Of a stretch of 64,000 nucleotides of DNA, positions 41,842 through 52,175 are shown piece by piece. The stretch covers positions 38,195 through 102,194 of the forward strand of contig CAZKFM010000011.1 in NCBI GenBank assembly GCA_964552195.1, read 5' to 3'. Made by a program: the position numbers and the translations under genes. Below the pieces are notes generated by a model. The model did not search any database. It was not told where the DNA came from and saw nothing but the letters and a program-made list of their open reading frames with translations. The first letter of the stretch is position 1. Each line of letters begins with the position of its first letter. The stretch is from CAZKAP01 sp964552195. GTDB lineage: Bacteria; Bacteroidota; Bacteroidia; Flavobacteriales; Flavobacteriaceae.

Positions 41842-44800
41842 TCAGGGAGCATCCGACTCCATCGAACGAAGCTGCCTGTTCAGTTCCGCATAACGGTCAT
41901 AGGCATCCTTACCGGGTCTCTGGTCGGCCCGATTCAGCATGGAATACAGATAGGAAATCTGATCCTTGAGCATGGGCTGCATATAGATGCCTTCGGCCGT
42001 TTCGAGGGCCGACAACTTCTTTTTGATCGAGGCGATTTTCTCCGACTGCTCCTTAGCATTCAGCTTGTCCATCTCCTTCTCCAGGCGTACTTCCAGCTTC
42101 AGGGCACGTTCCCATAGCTCCAGTACTTGCAGTTGAAGCTCTTCCTGAGCCTGGAGATCCTCCAGCCTGACACCTGTCTCGGCCTGTCTGGGATCCATCT
42201 TGAGCACGACTTCCTTTGACTGGCTCCAGTCCCCTGAACTCAGTGTGATGGTGTAGGTGCCCGGAGGTACCATCGGTCCGTTCCTATAGCTTCTAGATGC
42301 ATTGGGGTTCCAGGGACCGAATCGCTCCAGGGTCCATTCGAATCGGTTCCACCCCTTTTCGCCGGTAAGCCGGTTATTCGTGAGGTAGCGAACCTCTTCA
42401 GTGGCCATGTTGCGTTCGACCTGAGTTCGGCTTGCTCTTTTTCTTTCCTGGCCAAGGGCTTTGTACACCAGTTCACCTGAAGAGTTTCGTATGTCCAGCG
42501 TCAGGGCCTCCTCGGGCTTGCCGGGCAGGTAATAGTCGATCTTTACCGAGGCTCTGGGGTAGTCTGGCATGCTGCTGCGATAGGCTCCGGAAGGCATACG
42601 GTATCTATAAGTCTCGGCAGGGGCGAACAGCCGGGATCTATGGACATCGGATTCGGACCATTGCCTCAGGGAACTGATGTCGTCCAGTACCCAGAAGCCT
42701 CTTCCCATGGTGGACAAGGCGATGTCGTCCCTGTGTATCTTCAGGTCGGTCACGGGAGTAACGGGCAGGTTTTGCTGAAGGGGTTTCCACTGCTCGCCGT
42801 CGTCAAAGGATACGAAGAGGCCGTATTCCGTACCCGCAAACAACAGGCCTTCCCTGACGGGGTCTTCCCTGACCACGCGGGTAGGATAATCTTCCGGTAT
42901 GCCATTGTCCCCGGGGGTAAGTAACTCCCAGCTGGCACCATAGTCCTCCGTCCTGTAGATGTAGGGTCGGGTATCTCCCAGTTGATAGCGCAACACGCTG
43001 ATATAGGCCTTTGCGGGATCATGGGGAGAGGGCTCTACGGCATCTACGCGACCCCCATCGGGCAGTCGGCGTGGGGTGACGTCGTTCCATGACTTGCCTC
43101 CATCCCGGGTGACATGTACCGGGCCATCATTGGCCCCCACCCAGATAACTCCTGGCTGAACCGGGGACTCCCGTATGGCGTAGATGGTGCTGTAGAATTC
43201 CTCTCCGGTGACGTCCCGGGTGATGGGGGCACCTGAGATCACTTGCTTGTCGGCTTCGAAGGCTGTCAGGTCCGGGGAAATGGTTTCCCAGGTCTTACCA
43301 TCATCCGTGCTTCTGTGAACATACTGACTGCAGTGGTACACCACATTGGGATTATGAGGAGAAACGTGTATGGGTGACACCCGCTGGAAACGGTATGTCA
43401 GGTCCCTGGGATTGTGTCCGTACATATTGCCCGCCCCGACATAGTACTGCATTTCCGTACCGTTTTTCTTATTGTACACCCCGAATCTTCCTTTGCAATT
43501 GGAATAGACGATATCGGGATCCCCTGGCTTGGGTACTGCGGGACCTGTTTCGCACCCGCCGGTATTGATGATGTAGCCCGTACCGGGTTGCTGTATTCCA
43601 TACGGAGCCTGGCTGGGTGCGGCTATGGTGGAATAATTGTCCTGTTGTCCGCCGTACAGCCAGTAGGGGTACTGGTCGTCTACCTCGACCTGATAGATCT
43701 CGGCCGTAGGCTGATTAAACTGAGTCGACCAGGTGGCCCCTCCGTCCAAAGTGATATTCGCTCCCCCATCATTGGCCTGAATGAACAGGTCCGGATTGTC
43801 GGGATTGATCCACATGTCGTGGTTATCTCCGTGGGGCGAGGAGACGCGTCTCCAGTTCTTGCCGCCGTCTTCCGATTTGTAATAGCCGGTAGCCAGGGAA
43901 TAAATGATATCGGAATCCCTCGGGCTCACCCGAATGTTGGTATAGTAAAAGGGACGTGTCCGGATGCCGCTGTAGTTGCTGACTTGTTGGTAACTGGCAC
44001 CCTGGTCGACAGATTTGTACAATCCCCCCTGTTCACCCGGTGCCTCCACCAGGGCGTAAACAATACGTGTATCGGAGGGACAGACGGCTAGATCGATCTT
44101 GCCGATGAGTTCCTGAGGAAGGCCCTTCTGAATTTTTTCCCAGGTTTCCCCTCCGTCTACGGATTTATAAACACCGCCCTCTTCCGGACTCCCACCACTG
44201 ATTATGGTCCAGGGTTTCCGTTCTGCTTTCCAGGCCGATGCGAAGAGGATTTCCGGATTGGAAGGAAGGAATTCCAGGTTGGAGAATCCCGTCTGCTCGG
44301 ATACGTAAAGGATCTTTTTCCAGGATTTGCCCCCGTTGGTGGTCTTGTAAATTCCCCTTTCGCTATTGGGCTCAAAGGCCTTACCTATAGCGGCCACATA
44401 TACGATATTGTGATTGCCCGGATGTATGCGGACTGCTCCGATTTGTCCCACCTCCTTTAAACCAATAAAGTTCCAGTTCTCGCCCCCGTCGATGGATTTG
44501 TACATCCCCCGGCCTTCGATCACATTGCTGCGAAGACCATCCGATCCGGTACCTACATAGAGGATATTCGGATCGCTCTCCGACACGCCTATGGCGCCAA
44601 TCGAAGGAGTAGCAAAGAAGCCGTCTGAAACATTTTTCCAGTTATGTCCGTAATCCGTGGTCTTCCAGACCCCACCTCCGGTAGCCCCGAGGTAAAAAGT
44701 CGAAGGAGCCGCTGCTGTCCCGGCCACGGTAGTGACTCGTCCACCTCTGTAGGGACCGAGGTTGCGGTATTGAAGATGGGAGAATTCCTGAGCAATCAGG

Positions 44801-44859
44801 CTACATAAAGATAGCGTGAGCCCAATGGTGAGCAGTGATTTGAAGTATAATCGTTTCAT
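41842..44859 (-). CDS. Exported BNR/sortilin-like beta-propeller protein
   Basis: The ATG at 44859 gives 1005 residues with a signal peptide (MKRLYFKSLLTIGLTLSLCSLIAQ). An earlier in-frame Met lies before the signal and is not preferred. Many BNR/Asp-box repeats follow, such as SIDGGENWNFIG, SVDGGETWEKIQ, SEDGGKNWRRVS and TRDGGKSWNDVT, which form a sortilin-like ten-bladed propeller. The last third holds a strand-rich domain (SGAYRSSMPDYPRASVKIDYYLPGKP reduced form around 750) and a helical end. Related proteins are often annotated as glycosyl hydrolases, but no catalytic residues are evident, so a binding role is as likely. It is probably periplasmic or at the surface. Confidence 0.85.
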   Translation of the reverse strand: MKRLYFKSLLTIGLTLSLCSLIAQEFSHLQYRNLGPYRGGRVTTVAGTAAAPSTFYLGATGGGVWKTTDYGHNWKNVSDGFFATPSIGAIGVSESDPNILYVGTGSDGLRSNVIEGRGMYKSIDGGENWNFIGLKEVGQIGAVRIHPGNHNIVYVAAIGKAFEPNSERGIYKTTNGGKSWKKILYVSEQTGFSNLEFLPSNPEILFASAWKAERKPWTIISGGSPEEGGVYKSVDGGETWEKIQKGLPQELIGKIDLAVCPSDTRIVYALVEAPGEQGGLYKSVDQGASYQQVSNYSGIRTRPFYYTNIRVSPRDSDIIYSLATGYYKSEDGGKNWRRVSSPHGDNHDMWINPDNPDLFIQANDGGANITLDGGATWSTQFNQPTAEIYQVEVDDQYPYWLYGGQQDNYSTIAAPSQAPYGIQQPGTGYIINTGGCETGPAVPKPGDPDIVYSNCKGRFGVYNKKNGTEMQYYVGAGNMYGHNPRDLTYRFQRVSPIHVSPHNPNVVYHCSQYVHRSTDDGKTWETISPDLTAFEADKQVISGAPITRDVTGEEFYSTIYAIRESPVQPGVIWVGANDGPVHVTRDGGKSWNDVTPRRLPDGGRVDAVEPSPHDPAKAYISVLRYQLGDTRPYIYRTEDYGASWELLTPGDNGIPEDYPTRVVREDPVREGLLFAGTEYGLFVSFDDGEQWKPLQQNLPVTPVTDLKIHRDDIALSTMGRGFWVLDDISSLRQWSESDVHRSRLFAPAETYRYRMPSGAYRSSMPDYPRASVKIDYYLPGKPEEALTLDIRNSSGELVYKALGQERKRASRTQVERNMATEEVRYLTNNRLTGEKGWNRFEWTLERFGPWNPNASRSYRNGPMVPPGTYTITLSSGDWSQSKEVVLKMDPRQAETGVRLEDLQAQEELQLQVLELWERALKLEVRLEKEMDKLNAKEQSEKIASIKKKLSALETAEGIYMQPMLKDQISYLYSMLNRADQRPGKDAYDRYAELNRQLRSMESDAP

Positions 44860-44933
44860 AGGAAATCGAATATAGCAATTATTGAGTCCGGGTGAGATGT
44901 ATGGCAAAGGAACGGGTAACCCAATTCGAAGTA

Positions 44934-45497
44934 CTATGACCTGAGACCCGGTACGATCTCCTTCAGCTTAGGGGCATAACGGGCTATGGATCCGTCGGAT
45001 GTTTCCAGGAGCTCTTCCAGGCCGATCCAACTATGCTTTACCGGAATGTCAATGGCCGGGTCCAATTCAAATAGGAATCGAAAGTCGTAATGCCAGTGTT
45101 CAGGATGCATTCCCCTGGCCGGTATGGCGTGTATATCGAGGTCGATTGCCCTTTCCTTTTCTGCCATTCGCAGGGAGGCCGGCGGAATCTTGGTTTCTTC
45201 CAACAACTCCCTTTGTGCAGCAGCATAGAGTGACAAGTCCTCGGGCTCCACATGGCCGCCGGGTTGCAGCCAGCGCTGCAGTTTATCGTGCCATATGAAG
45301 AGAATTTCCAGGGATTCAGGCTTATACGGTACGGCCGAAGCCGTAATTTGTCCCGGGAGATTGGATTTGCTAAACCAGTTGGTAGTAGAGGCTATGAAGG
45401 CATAGGTCTTATCGATCATTTCACTCTCTTCAAGACCATATCGTGTGCTGTATGCGTCAAGAATCTCAGTCAGGCTTTCTTTCTGTATGGAACTCAT
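44934..45497 (-). CDS. Nudix hydrolase
   Basis: The 187-residue protein has a Nudix box in the middle: GGHVEPEDLSLYAAAQRELLEET, seen as G-G-H-V-E-P then REL-x-EET, the metal-binding helix. The form with EPED is common in one Nudix subgroup. Such enzymes cut nucleoside diphosphates linked to another group. The substrate is not predictable here. It stands 20 bp after the next gene to the right and may be co-transcribed with it. Confidence 0.9.
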   Translation of the reverse strand: MSSIQKESLTEILDAYSTRYGLEESEMIDKTYAFIASTTNWFSKSNLPGQITASAVPYKPESLEILFIWHDKLQRWLQPGGHVEPEDLSLYAAAQRELLEETKIPPASLRMAEKERAIDLDIHAIPARGMHPEHWHYDFRFLFELDPAIDIPVKHSWIGLEELLETSDGSIARYAPKLKEIVPGLRS

Positions 45498-45516
45498 GGG
45501 TGTATCTCAAATTAAA

Positions 45517-46059
45517 TCAGTGTTCTTCCCGGGTGATTGCTACGGGAGCCTTGTGCGCGATAAGTATGCCTCCTTCGGGATGGTAGGCGTAATTGCTGGG
45601 TCCGGTTTCCTCATCGAAATCGTAGCGTACCAGAGCGAAATGAAGGGTTTCGTTCCCATTGAATTCCAGGAGGAGCTCAACGGGCATGTGCTCCTTTTCC
45701 GTAGCCATGGTCCAATCGACGATGACCTCGATGGGGATGGTCGAAACTGAAGTTTGAGTCGGACGTTGTCCGCTGAACCGTCTAAGCTCCTCCAGGGAAT
45801 CATTACCCAGTTCGTAGAAAAAATCCTGAGGGAAGGCCTCCTTAAAGGGTTTGTCTATTATCTGGAACATTCTGCGTTCGAGATCAAAACCCGCACTTAT
45901 CGTACCTCCGGGGAACCTCAGTTCCAGGCCGCCGTCAACGATAAAGATTCCTTCTTCCTCTAGCTCCATGTAGAACTCACTGACCTGGAACACCTGCAGG
46001 TCCTCCAGTGGCCCCGACTTTACTATGGATTCTATGGTGTTATTCGCTTCTTCTGCCAT
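45517..46059 (-). CDS. Conserved-looking protein of unknown function
   Basis: The 180-residue acidic protein has no signal peptide and no membrane helix. A beta-rich N-terminal part (VFQVSEFYMELEEEGIFIVDGG) is followed by a helical middle (DFFYELGNDSLEELRRF) and a strand-rich end (VELLLEFNGNETLHFALVRYDF). I recognise no family. Codon use is like that of its neighbours, and the tight spacing to the Nudix gene (20 bp) supports that it is real. Confidence 0.65.
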   Translation of the reverse strand: MAEEANNTIESIVKSGPLEDLQVFQVSEFYMELEEEGIFIVDGGLELRFPGGTISAGFDLERRMFQIIDKPFKEAFPQDFFYELGNDSLEELRRFSGQRPTQTSVSTIPIEVIVDWTMATEKEHMPVELLLEFNGNETLHFALVRYDFDEETGPSNYAYHPEGGILIAHKAPVAITREEH

Positions 46060-46125
46060 AATTCACATAATGCGTCCCTAAAGATAGGCAGAACCCAAAA
46101 GGGTGGTAGAGTAGAGCGGAATTCG

Positions 46126-46515
46126 TTATGAACAAGATGAATTCGGATAAGCCCCGAGATTGCGAATACCCCAGGCCATCATGCCGAATTCCAGTATCAT
46201 CCCAATGGAATATTGAGGAGAGATACCATCCGCAAGCAGGCTGATTGCTCGTCCTGCGCCCAATCCTCCCATGAAGATCACGTTGGAGCGTGTTGCGGCT
46301 CGCCAGTGAGCTGGATTGCGTAATCCCATCATCCAATAACCAGCGAACCCCAGGTAGAGGCCCATTACGGCCCTCAGGATATTCTTGAGTTCCCTGTCGT
46401 AAACTTCGAAACCGAACAGGTAGGGCATGGATTTTTCCGGATATACGCCATAGGCCAGGCTGGCCAAGACAACTACTACAGCCGATATGAGGAGTTGGAG
46501 GCTTTTGTATTTCAT
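46126..46515 (-). CDS. DUF4345-family membrane protein
   Basis: The 129-residue protein has four membrane helices. The motif MGLYLGFAGYWMMGLR and the loop with GGLGAGRAISLLADG, followed by GMILEFGMMAWG, match DUF4345. Function of the family is unknown. Its start codon lies 88 bp from the end of the CPBP protease gene, which is transcribed in the same direction. Confidence 0.82.
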   Translation of the reverse strand: MKYKSLQLLISAVVVVLASLAYGVYPEKSMPYLFGFEVYDRELKNILRAVMGLYLGFAGYWMMGLRNPAHWRAATRSNVIFMGGLGAGRAISLLADGISPQYSIGMILEFGMMAWGIRNLGAYPNSSCS

Positions 46516-46602
46516 GTCTTCAGCTTGCCCGAAGGATTTTATACTTATTGCGGATTGGAAAGTTTCGTATTCCCAGACCTATCCCTGTCCTTCTTCGATT
46601 TG

Positions 46603-47523
46603 TTAGGGAACTTCCACTCTTCCAAAGAGCTTATCCTTCCATCCCTTCCAGCGGTAGCGAAGACCAAATACGAGCAGCATCAGGGTGAAATTGACACCGA
46701 AGACCATCAGGCTTTCGCTGAACACGGGTTCGGCAAAGCTCTTGTAGATGCTGTCGGTCTGAAAGGCGGTCCAGTCGGCGGTGACCAGGAGGGCGATGGT
46801 CAGGTTGTTGGCTGCGTGCATACCCAGTGCCAGTTCAAGGCCCTCATCGAGCAGGGTGATGATACCGAACATCAGCCCCATGCCGATATAAATGACTAGC
46901 ATCTGATAACCAATTTTCTCGATTTCAGGATTGAATATATGTAGCAGGCCGAACATGACCGAGGTGGTGATCAGTGCTACCCATGGAGATTTCGAGATAG
47001 AGCCAATCCCCTGCATCAGATAGCCCCGGAAGAAGTATTCTTCGAAACTGGTCTGTAAGGGGACCAATACAATGGAAATGGCAGCGAGGATTAGGAAAGG
47101 CTGGAGTTCGAAATTCCATACGTAATCGTCAGGGTTGAGGTAGACGCCAACGGCCGTATAGGCAATGATCAGCGCCATGGTAAAGAAAAAGGCGAAGAAA
47201 AACCGTCCCCAGTCCGTCCGGGCGCGGGTCGTGGTCAGGTGGAGGAGCTTTTGCCTGTGAACCCATTTATTATAGGCCAGCAGGGCAATGAATCCCACTA
47301 CGAAGGAAACCATCAGCAGGACAAAGAACTGATTGGCTCCAAAGAATTCGGCCATTTCTGCAAGACCCGGTGCGGCCGATCCGAAGTTCTCCATATTCGT
47401 GAATACGAAATACATTAGCGGGATGGCGCCTACGATCTGCCAGAATCCTATAACCACAAAGAAGCCGAGTATGTATCTCCAGGCGTCAGGTTTCCCTTTA
47501 AAAGCGAGTGCGATGTAGTTCAT
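46603..47523 (-). CDS. CPBP-family intramembrane glutamic protease
   Basis: The 306-residue protein has about eight membrane helices. The protease motif EEYFFRG (Glu161, Glu162, Arg166) is followed by FGLLHI with the second catalytic His-bearing motif and later LALGMHAANN with another His. This is the Abi/CaaX (Rce1-like) pattern. It would cleave membrane proteins or peptides, or give immunity to self-made bacteriocins. Substrate unknown. Confidence 0.9.
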   Translation of the reverse strand: MNYIALAFKGKPDAWRYILGFFVVIGFWQIVGAIPLMYFVFTNMENFGSAAPGLAEMAEFFGANQFFVLLMVSFVVGFIALLAYNKWVHRQKLLHLTTTRARTDWGRFFFAFFFTMALIIAYTAVGVYLNPDDYVWNFELQPFLILAAISIVLVPLQTSFEEYFFRGYLMQGIGSISKSPWVALITTSVMFGLLHIFNPEIEKIGYQMLVIYIGMGLMFGIITLLDEGLELALGMHAANNLTIALLVTADWTAFQTDSIYKSFAEPVFSESLMVFGVNFTLMLLVFGLRYRWKGWKDKLFGRVEVP

Positions 47524-47693
47524 AATCGTTGGTTAAAAGTTAGTTAGGGTAACCAGGCCCGGGTGGATCGTGATCGAAATATCCGTTACAAGAGCGCTTC
47601 CCATGTACCGATTACCGTCGTGTTAGTACCTTTTTGGTCGTTTTTGTTACGCCTGGTCGGCTGCTGTCGATATCAAAGAAAGCAAGAATCGGG

Positions 47694-48653
47694 TTAATCT
47701 TCAATGCGTAATACGGATTGCCGTTGCCGGTTTACCCTTAGCCGAGTCACATCCGGTCTCGAATAATGGCCTGAGGGATCGAAATTCTGTCGTTCCTCCA
47801 ATACTTGGTTGTAATCCAGTTCTGCTGCCAGCAGGCCGTCTTTTCCGATAGCTGGTGGGAGTATCCATTCGCCGTGGGGGCCCGCGATGCAGGAACCTCC
47901 ATTGGCCAGCACTTGCGGTGCCTTTTCCAGTATCTTTTCGAGGTGGGGCGTACCCTCTGGGAAGTCCTCAGTTTGCATCAGGCCTGACACGGAGATCACG
48001 TATGAGCGGGATTCCCGGGCAATAAAGCGGGTGATATCACGCGTGTTGTAGTCGGACCCCGGCCAGACGACTATGTGCAGGTTTTCTCCCAGTCCGTAAA
48101 GCGCTGTCCGGGCCAGTGGCATCCAGTTCTCCCAGCAATTCAGTCCTCCTAAAGTAAAGGCCTTGAGCGGGTGTACCTTTAGTCCGTGGCCGTCCCCCGG
48201 GGACCAGCTGAGGCGTTCTTCATAAGTGGGCTGTAGTTTGCGGTGAACCCACTGAATCTACCCATCGGGATCGATATATACCAGTGAACAATACAAGCTG
48301 TGACCACCTCGATCAGCAGGGCGTTCAATGATGCCGAGGTAAATAGCCATGCCGTGTTCTCGGGCCTTTTGGCAGATCGGATCCAGTTCTCCTTTTTCGA
48401 TCCGGATGGCATTTCGCAGGTAATGCGCATGCATTTCCTTCTGCACGCCTGAGTCAAATTCGGCTCCACCCGTAAGGGATAGCCAAAAGGGATAACCGGG
48501 AAGCAGGCCTTCTCCCAAAACCACGAGCTCACACCCTGTTGCAGCGGCATCCGAGAGCGTGTCTGAGATTCGGTCCAGTGTTTTCTCCTTATTAAGCCAG
48601 ACCGGTGCGATCTGGGCCAGTCCCACCTTAAGTTGCGGGTCCATTTTATCCAT
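47694..48653 (-). pseudogene. Nitrilase-family hydrolase interrupted by one in-frame amber codon
   Basis: A single frame from 48653 to 47694 encodes a full-length nitrilase of about 319 residues, apart from a TAG at 48258-48260 (codon 132). The catalytic triad is complete: Glu48 (VLGEGLLPGYP), Lys139 (HRKLQPTYEE, just after the stop) and Cys173 (GGLNCWENW). The stop falls at DPDG-TAG-IQWVHRK, where Lys (AAG) or a similar residue is expected. No frameshift is present. The protein would hydrolyse an organic nitrile or amide in the cytoplasm. As read it makes only a 131-residue fragment without Lys and Cys. Confidence 0.85.
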
Positions 48654-48849
48654 AGGCCTAAAATAAGGGCTTTCTGGATATAGTGCGGGTTCAAACCGAT
48701 CCGACTTTATCCGGCGATTCGTATTGCCAGCAATATTTTCTGTCCTACGTTTGTGCTGGTTTTACCGCATTACAGTGGGTTGTCTTGCCCGTCCTGTTCA
48801 AGGGGTTTCTGGCAAGTTTGGCCGACTATAAGAAATAATATCCTATCGA

Positions 48850-50169
48850 GTGCTATACCCTATTCCCAACCCATTGGACCCCGGGAAGCCTGACCGTTCG
48901 AGACCCGTTCGACTTTTCCTGGCATGCCTCTTACTCCTCTTTACCATTTCCCCATCTGTGGCCCAGGTCGAATACACCCCGGCGGATAAATCCTGGCCTT
49001 CGCTCAAGGTTCATGGGTATGCCCAAATCTGGGGCAGGTACTCCCATATGAACCCGGGCACCCTGATTGGTGAGAACCCCGTCGATCGGGTATGGGACAT
49101 ATCCGTAAGGAGATATCGATTCGGAATAAGAGGCAGGATATCGGAACAATTCGACTATTACCTGGTGGTGGGTAATAACAACTTCAATACCCGGGAATCT
49201 TCCCTGGAGATTACCCTGCTCGATCTGTTTTTTAACTACCATTTCGCGGATTGGGGCACCCTTACCGCCGGAAAAACGTTACTTACGGGTCTTAGCAGGT
49301 ACGCGGGCCCTTCGGCCAGCAATGCCTTCGGTCTAGACGTCAATTTCGCATCCAATCCCTACCTCAATAACCACGATCAGCGATTCCGAAAGTTTTCAGT
49401 AGGGTTACACGGCCTTATGGACCGGCTTCAGTACAAACTGGTGGTGTCCAAGCCGAATTTCAAGGACGAAATCGGTCAGTTGGGCCCGGAGGCGGTACTG
49501 TTTAACGACCCTCAGAATGTCTACACCTCGGGCTATGCCGCGTATCAGTTTCTCGATCCCGAGGAGTCAAATGCCTTCAGTCGGGGTACATATTACGGTC
49601 GCAGGAAGCTGTTGAATCTCGGGCTGGGGTTCTCTTCGGAAAGCAGGGCATCGGCCACCCTCGGCCCCCAGGGCGACACCCAGGTTTATTCGGCATTTTC
49701 CTATGCTGTAGACCTTTACTATGAAAGCAAACTAAAAAATAACCAATCACTGACCTTTTACGGGGCCTACTTCGACCACGACATCGGGCCGAATTACCTG
49801 CGGTTTATCGGCATTAACGGTATTGCCACCGGAGTCGATGCATCGGCTGGCCTGAACGGACCGGGTACAGCCTTCGCAGCAAGTGGATCGGGTCAGATAC
49901 TGCTGGCCCAATTGGGGTATTATCGGGAGTTTTCCAATGACGAGGACGGACAGCGGGGAATACAACCTTTTGTACAGTACCAGTACTCCGATCTGGATGC
50001 GCTTGATGAGCCTGCACATTTTTTCGAGTTGGGAATCCATTATTTAATGAGGGAAAACAATTCCCGCCTGACGCTTGGCCTTCAGAACTGGTCCGTGTTC
50101 GACAGCGATACGCGTATCTCGGATGAGCGCAGAAGCCTGCTAGTCCTGATGTATCAGATCAAGTTTTAA
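48850..50169 (+). CDS. Outer-membrane porin (phosphate-selective porin O/P-like)
   Basis: The protein has up to 439 residues. A signal-like segment (VRLFLACLLLLFTISPSVAQ) lies at 20-39, and no ATG precedes it in frame, so GTG at 48850 is the only start seen and remains doubtful. The mature part looks like a 16-strand porin: LKVHGYAQIWGRYS, ISVRRYRFGIRGRIS, FDYYLVVGNNNF, strands every 10-20 residues, and a C-terminal strand ending in Phe (LVLMYQIKF). The substrate is unknown. It may have lost its normal start in this damaged region. Confidence 0.78.
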   Translation: MLYPIPNPLDPGKPDRSRPVRLFLACLLLLFTISPSVAQVEYTPADKSWPSLKVHGYAQIWGRYSHMNPGTLIGENPVDRVWDISVRRYRFGIRGRISEQFDYYLVVGNNNFNTRESSLEITLLDLFFNYHFADWGTLTAGKTLLTGLSRYAGPSASNAFGLDVNFASNPYLNNHDQRFRKFSVGLHGLMDRLQYKLVVSKPNFKDEIGQLGPEAVLFNDPQNVYTSGYAAYQFLDPEESNAFSRGTYYGRRKLLNLGLGFSSESRASATLGPQGDTQVYSAFSYAVDLYYESKLKNNQSLTFYGAYFDHDIGPNYLRFIGINGIATGVDASAGLNGPGTAFAASGSGQILLAQLGYYREFSNDEDGQRGIQPFVQYQYSDLDALDEPAHFFELGIHYLMRENNSRLTLGLQNWSVFDSDTRISDERRSLLVLMYQIKF

Positions 50170-50209
50170 ATACTACTAATAGCCGGATTTCCAGTAAGCA
50201 GAAGAGGGC

Positions 50210-50653
50210 TTATTCGATCCTTACATAGGTCTCCACCACCCGGATTTCCGTGGAATCCGAAATTACCTGAGTAAAGGTACTGTCGGCATAGTCGATCGGA
50301 ATGACGAAACTCGGGTTCTCCGAGAAGAATTCCCTAATCGGGAGTGCAGAAGTAAATATCTCCTCGTACAAGGTGTCCGATTCCATACGATAAGTACCCA
50401 TGCCATAAAGGTCCAGGGAGTCTCCCAGCATGGAATTGGTCCAGACCACGTGCTTCTCACTAAACATCTTGTACTGCTGTCGATCTTCCGTCAGTATGGT
50501 GTCCCCGGTTTCGGAATCCACCAGATAATATCCGGTCAGTTTCCAGGTTCCCTTAAGGGGATAATTGGGTTCCTTACTGCGATCCATGGAATCACAGGAG
50601 ATCATTAGCAACAGGCAAAAAACTCCCAGGAAGTATTTCATGACTTTATTCAT
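50210..50653 (-). CDS. Small lipoprotein, lipocalin-like
   Basis: The 147-residue protein has a lipoprotein signal with LLLMISC followed by Asp and Ser. The rest is beta-rich with a pattern PLKGTWKLTGYYLVD near the start, as in lipocalin-like proteins, and strands such as GTYRMESDTLYEE. Met5 is an alternative start. Function unknown. It is convergent with the porin gene. Confidence 0.7.
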   Translation of the reverse strand: MNKVMKYFLGVFCLLLMISCDSMDRSKEPNYPLKGTWKLTGYYLVDSETGDTILTEDRQQYKMFSEKHVVWTNSMLGDSLDLYGMGTYRMESDTLYEEIFTSALPIREFFSENPSFVIPIDYADSTFTQVISDSTEIRVVETYVRIE

Positions 50654-50771
50654 TTACGTTCAAGGTTAGGGTCGCAGTGCGGTTAAGTCACTGCCAACAA
50701 TGAAGTTACGAAATATTATGTCAGCCTGCTTGTTCGGGCATTTGTTGTGAAGCAGTTGACAGGGTAAACAA

Positions 50772-51941
50772 CTAACGGATGCGGGTGAAGTGGGAAAACG
50801 CCATGCGCCCCATCGGAATCAGGGCGAGTAGGGGACCCAGTGCCAGTACCCAGTAATAATTTTCCCCTCCTCGAAGTAACCAGTCCATAATACGTATGCT
50901 GACAATGGTGGTGGCGAAACCCAGACTGGTGACGATAGTGAGGGCGCTCCCCAGGTACTGTTTCTCGGAATACTGGGCGACCAGGGAGGAGAACTGGGCG
51001 CTGTCCATAATTACCGTAAATCCCCAGATTAGCAGAAAAGTAAGGAACAGAAATGGCGGAAAGGAGAACGAAAGCAAAGTCAGTATGCAACAGAGGCCGG
51101 ATATCAGCATGGCGACGAAGGCGACCCGAGCACTGCCTGCACGTACCGAGAGATTTCCACCCGTTACACAACCCAGGGCCCCAATTCCTATGACGAAAAA
51201 AGACCAGAGGGAGACATCGAGTTCCAAACCCTGTCGAAGGTTATATGCTCGTATGATAACGGGTATCAGTGCCCAGAAGGCATAAAGCTCCCACATGTGT
51301 CCGAAATATCCCAGGGCGGCGTCCCGGATGTTGCGATTCCCTAGTATTATTCGGAAAACCTGCGGGTCGAAAGCCGCCGATTTCTGTCGAAAAGGCCCGT
51401 CTCCCACTAAGAATAGTACGATTACACCGGCCAGGACCGCCATGGTACTGGTAATACCAATTACTGTGCGCCAGGAAACCAGCATAGATTGGCTATTGAT
51501 AAAATGAGGCAGGGCCGTACCCAGCACCAAAGCCCCGACCAGGTATCCCAGTGCCCGGCCCACACCCTGCTGATTCCAGTCGGTTACGATCTTCATACCC
51601 ACCGGGTAGATACCGGCGAGGAAGAAGCCTACCAGGAATCTGGAAAGGAACAGGCCTTCATAGGCCTTGAACAGCAAGATGGAGGCATTCGCAGCCGAGG
51701 CGAGTATGGCGGATACGAAGAATACCCGGGCAGGGGAGTAGCGGTCTGGGATCATACCAATCGAGTAGACCAGGGTCCCCAGAATGAAGCCCAGTTGAAC
51801 GGCTATGGTCAGGGAAGCGGTGATGTCGTAGTTGAGATGCAGTTCGGACTGCAGGACCTGGTATACCGGATTGCCCGAGAACCAGAGCGAGGTCGCCGAG
51901 AGCTGGGCGATTACGATAAGCGCGAGAACCTGGTTTTTCAT
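50772..51941 (-). CDS. Major facilitator superfamily transporter
   Basis: The 389-residue protein has 12 predicted helices. The loop between helices 2 and 3 has GMIPDRYSPARV, a variant of the MFS motif G-x3-D-R. The pattern SATSLWFSGNPV in helix 1 and DWNQQGVGRALGYLVGALVLG in helix 4-5 match an MFS group common in Bacteroidota. Substrate is not known. It starts about 230 bp from the divergent broken lipoprotein gene. Confidence 0.9.
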   Translation of the reverse strand: MKNQVLALIVIAQLSATSLWFSGNPVYQVLQSELHLNYDITASLTIAVQLGFILGTLVYSIGMIPDRYSPARVFFVSAILASAANASILLFKAYEGLFLSRFLVGFFLAGIYPVGMKIVTDWNQQGVGRALGYLVGALVLGTALPHFINSQSMLVSWRTVIGITSTMAVLAGVIVLFLVGDGPFRQKSAAFDPQVFRIILGNRNIRDAALGYFGHMWELYAFWALIPVIIRAYNLRQGLELDVSLWSFFVIGIGALGCVTGGNLSVRAGSARVAFVAMLISGLCCILTLLSFSFPPFLFLTFLLIWGFTVIMDSAQFSSLVAQYSEKQYLGSALTIVTSLGFATTIVSIRIMDWLLRGGENYYWVLALGPLLALIPMGRMAFSHFTRIR

Positions 51942-52175
51942 GGTTGGAATAGGAGGTGAATTCCGCTTAACAAGTTAGGGACACCAGACGAAATAAGTTC
52001 TAAAGGTAAAGAAGCTACATCCAGGGGCCAGGATGATAGGAGTGTTCATTTTTACCCAGTGCATTCGCCGATTATGCATAGTGCTTGAGATTTCTTAACG
52101 AATGCTTTACAGAGTATGACCTGTAAAGAACCACCCTTCGAATTTATTTTTCGGGTCAAATCGTAGCCACCCATT

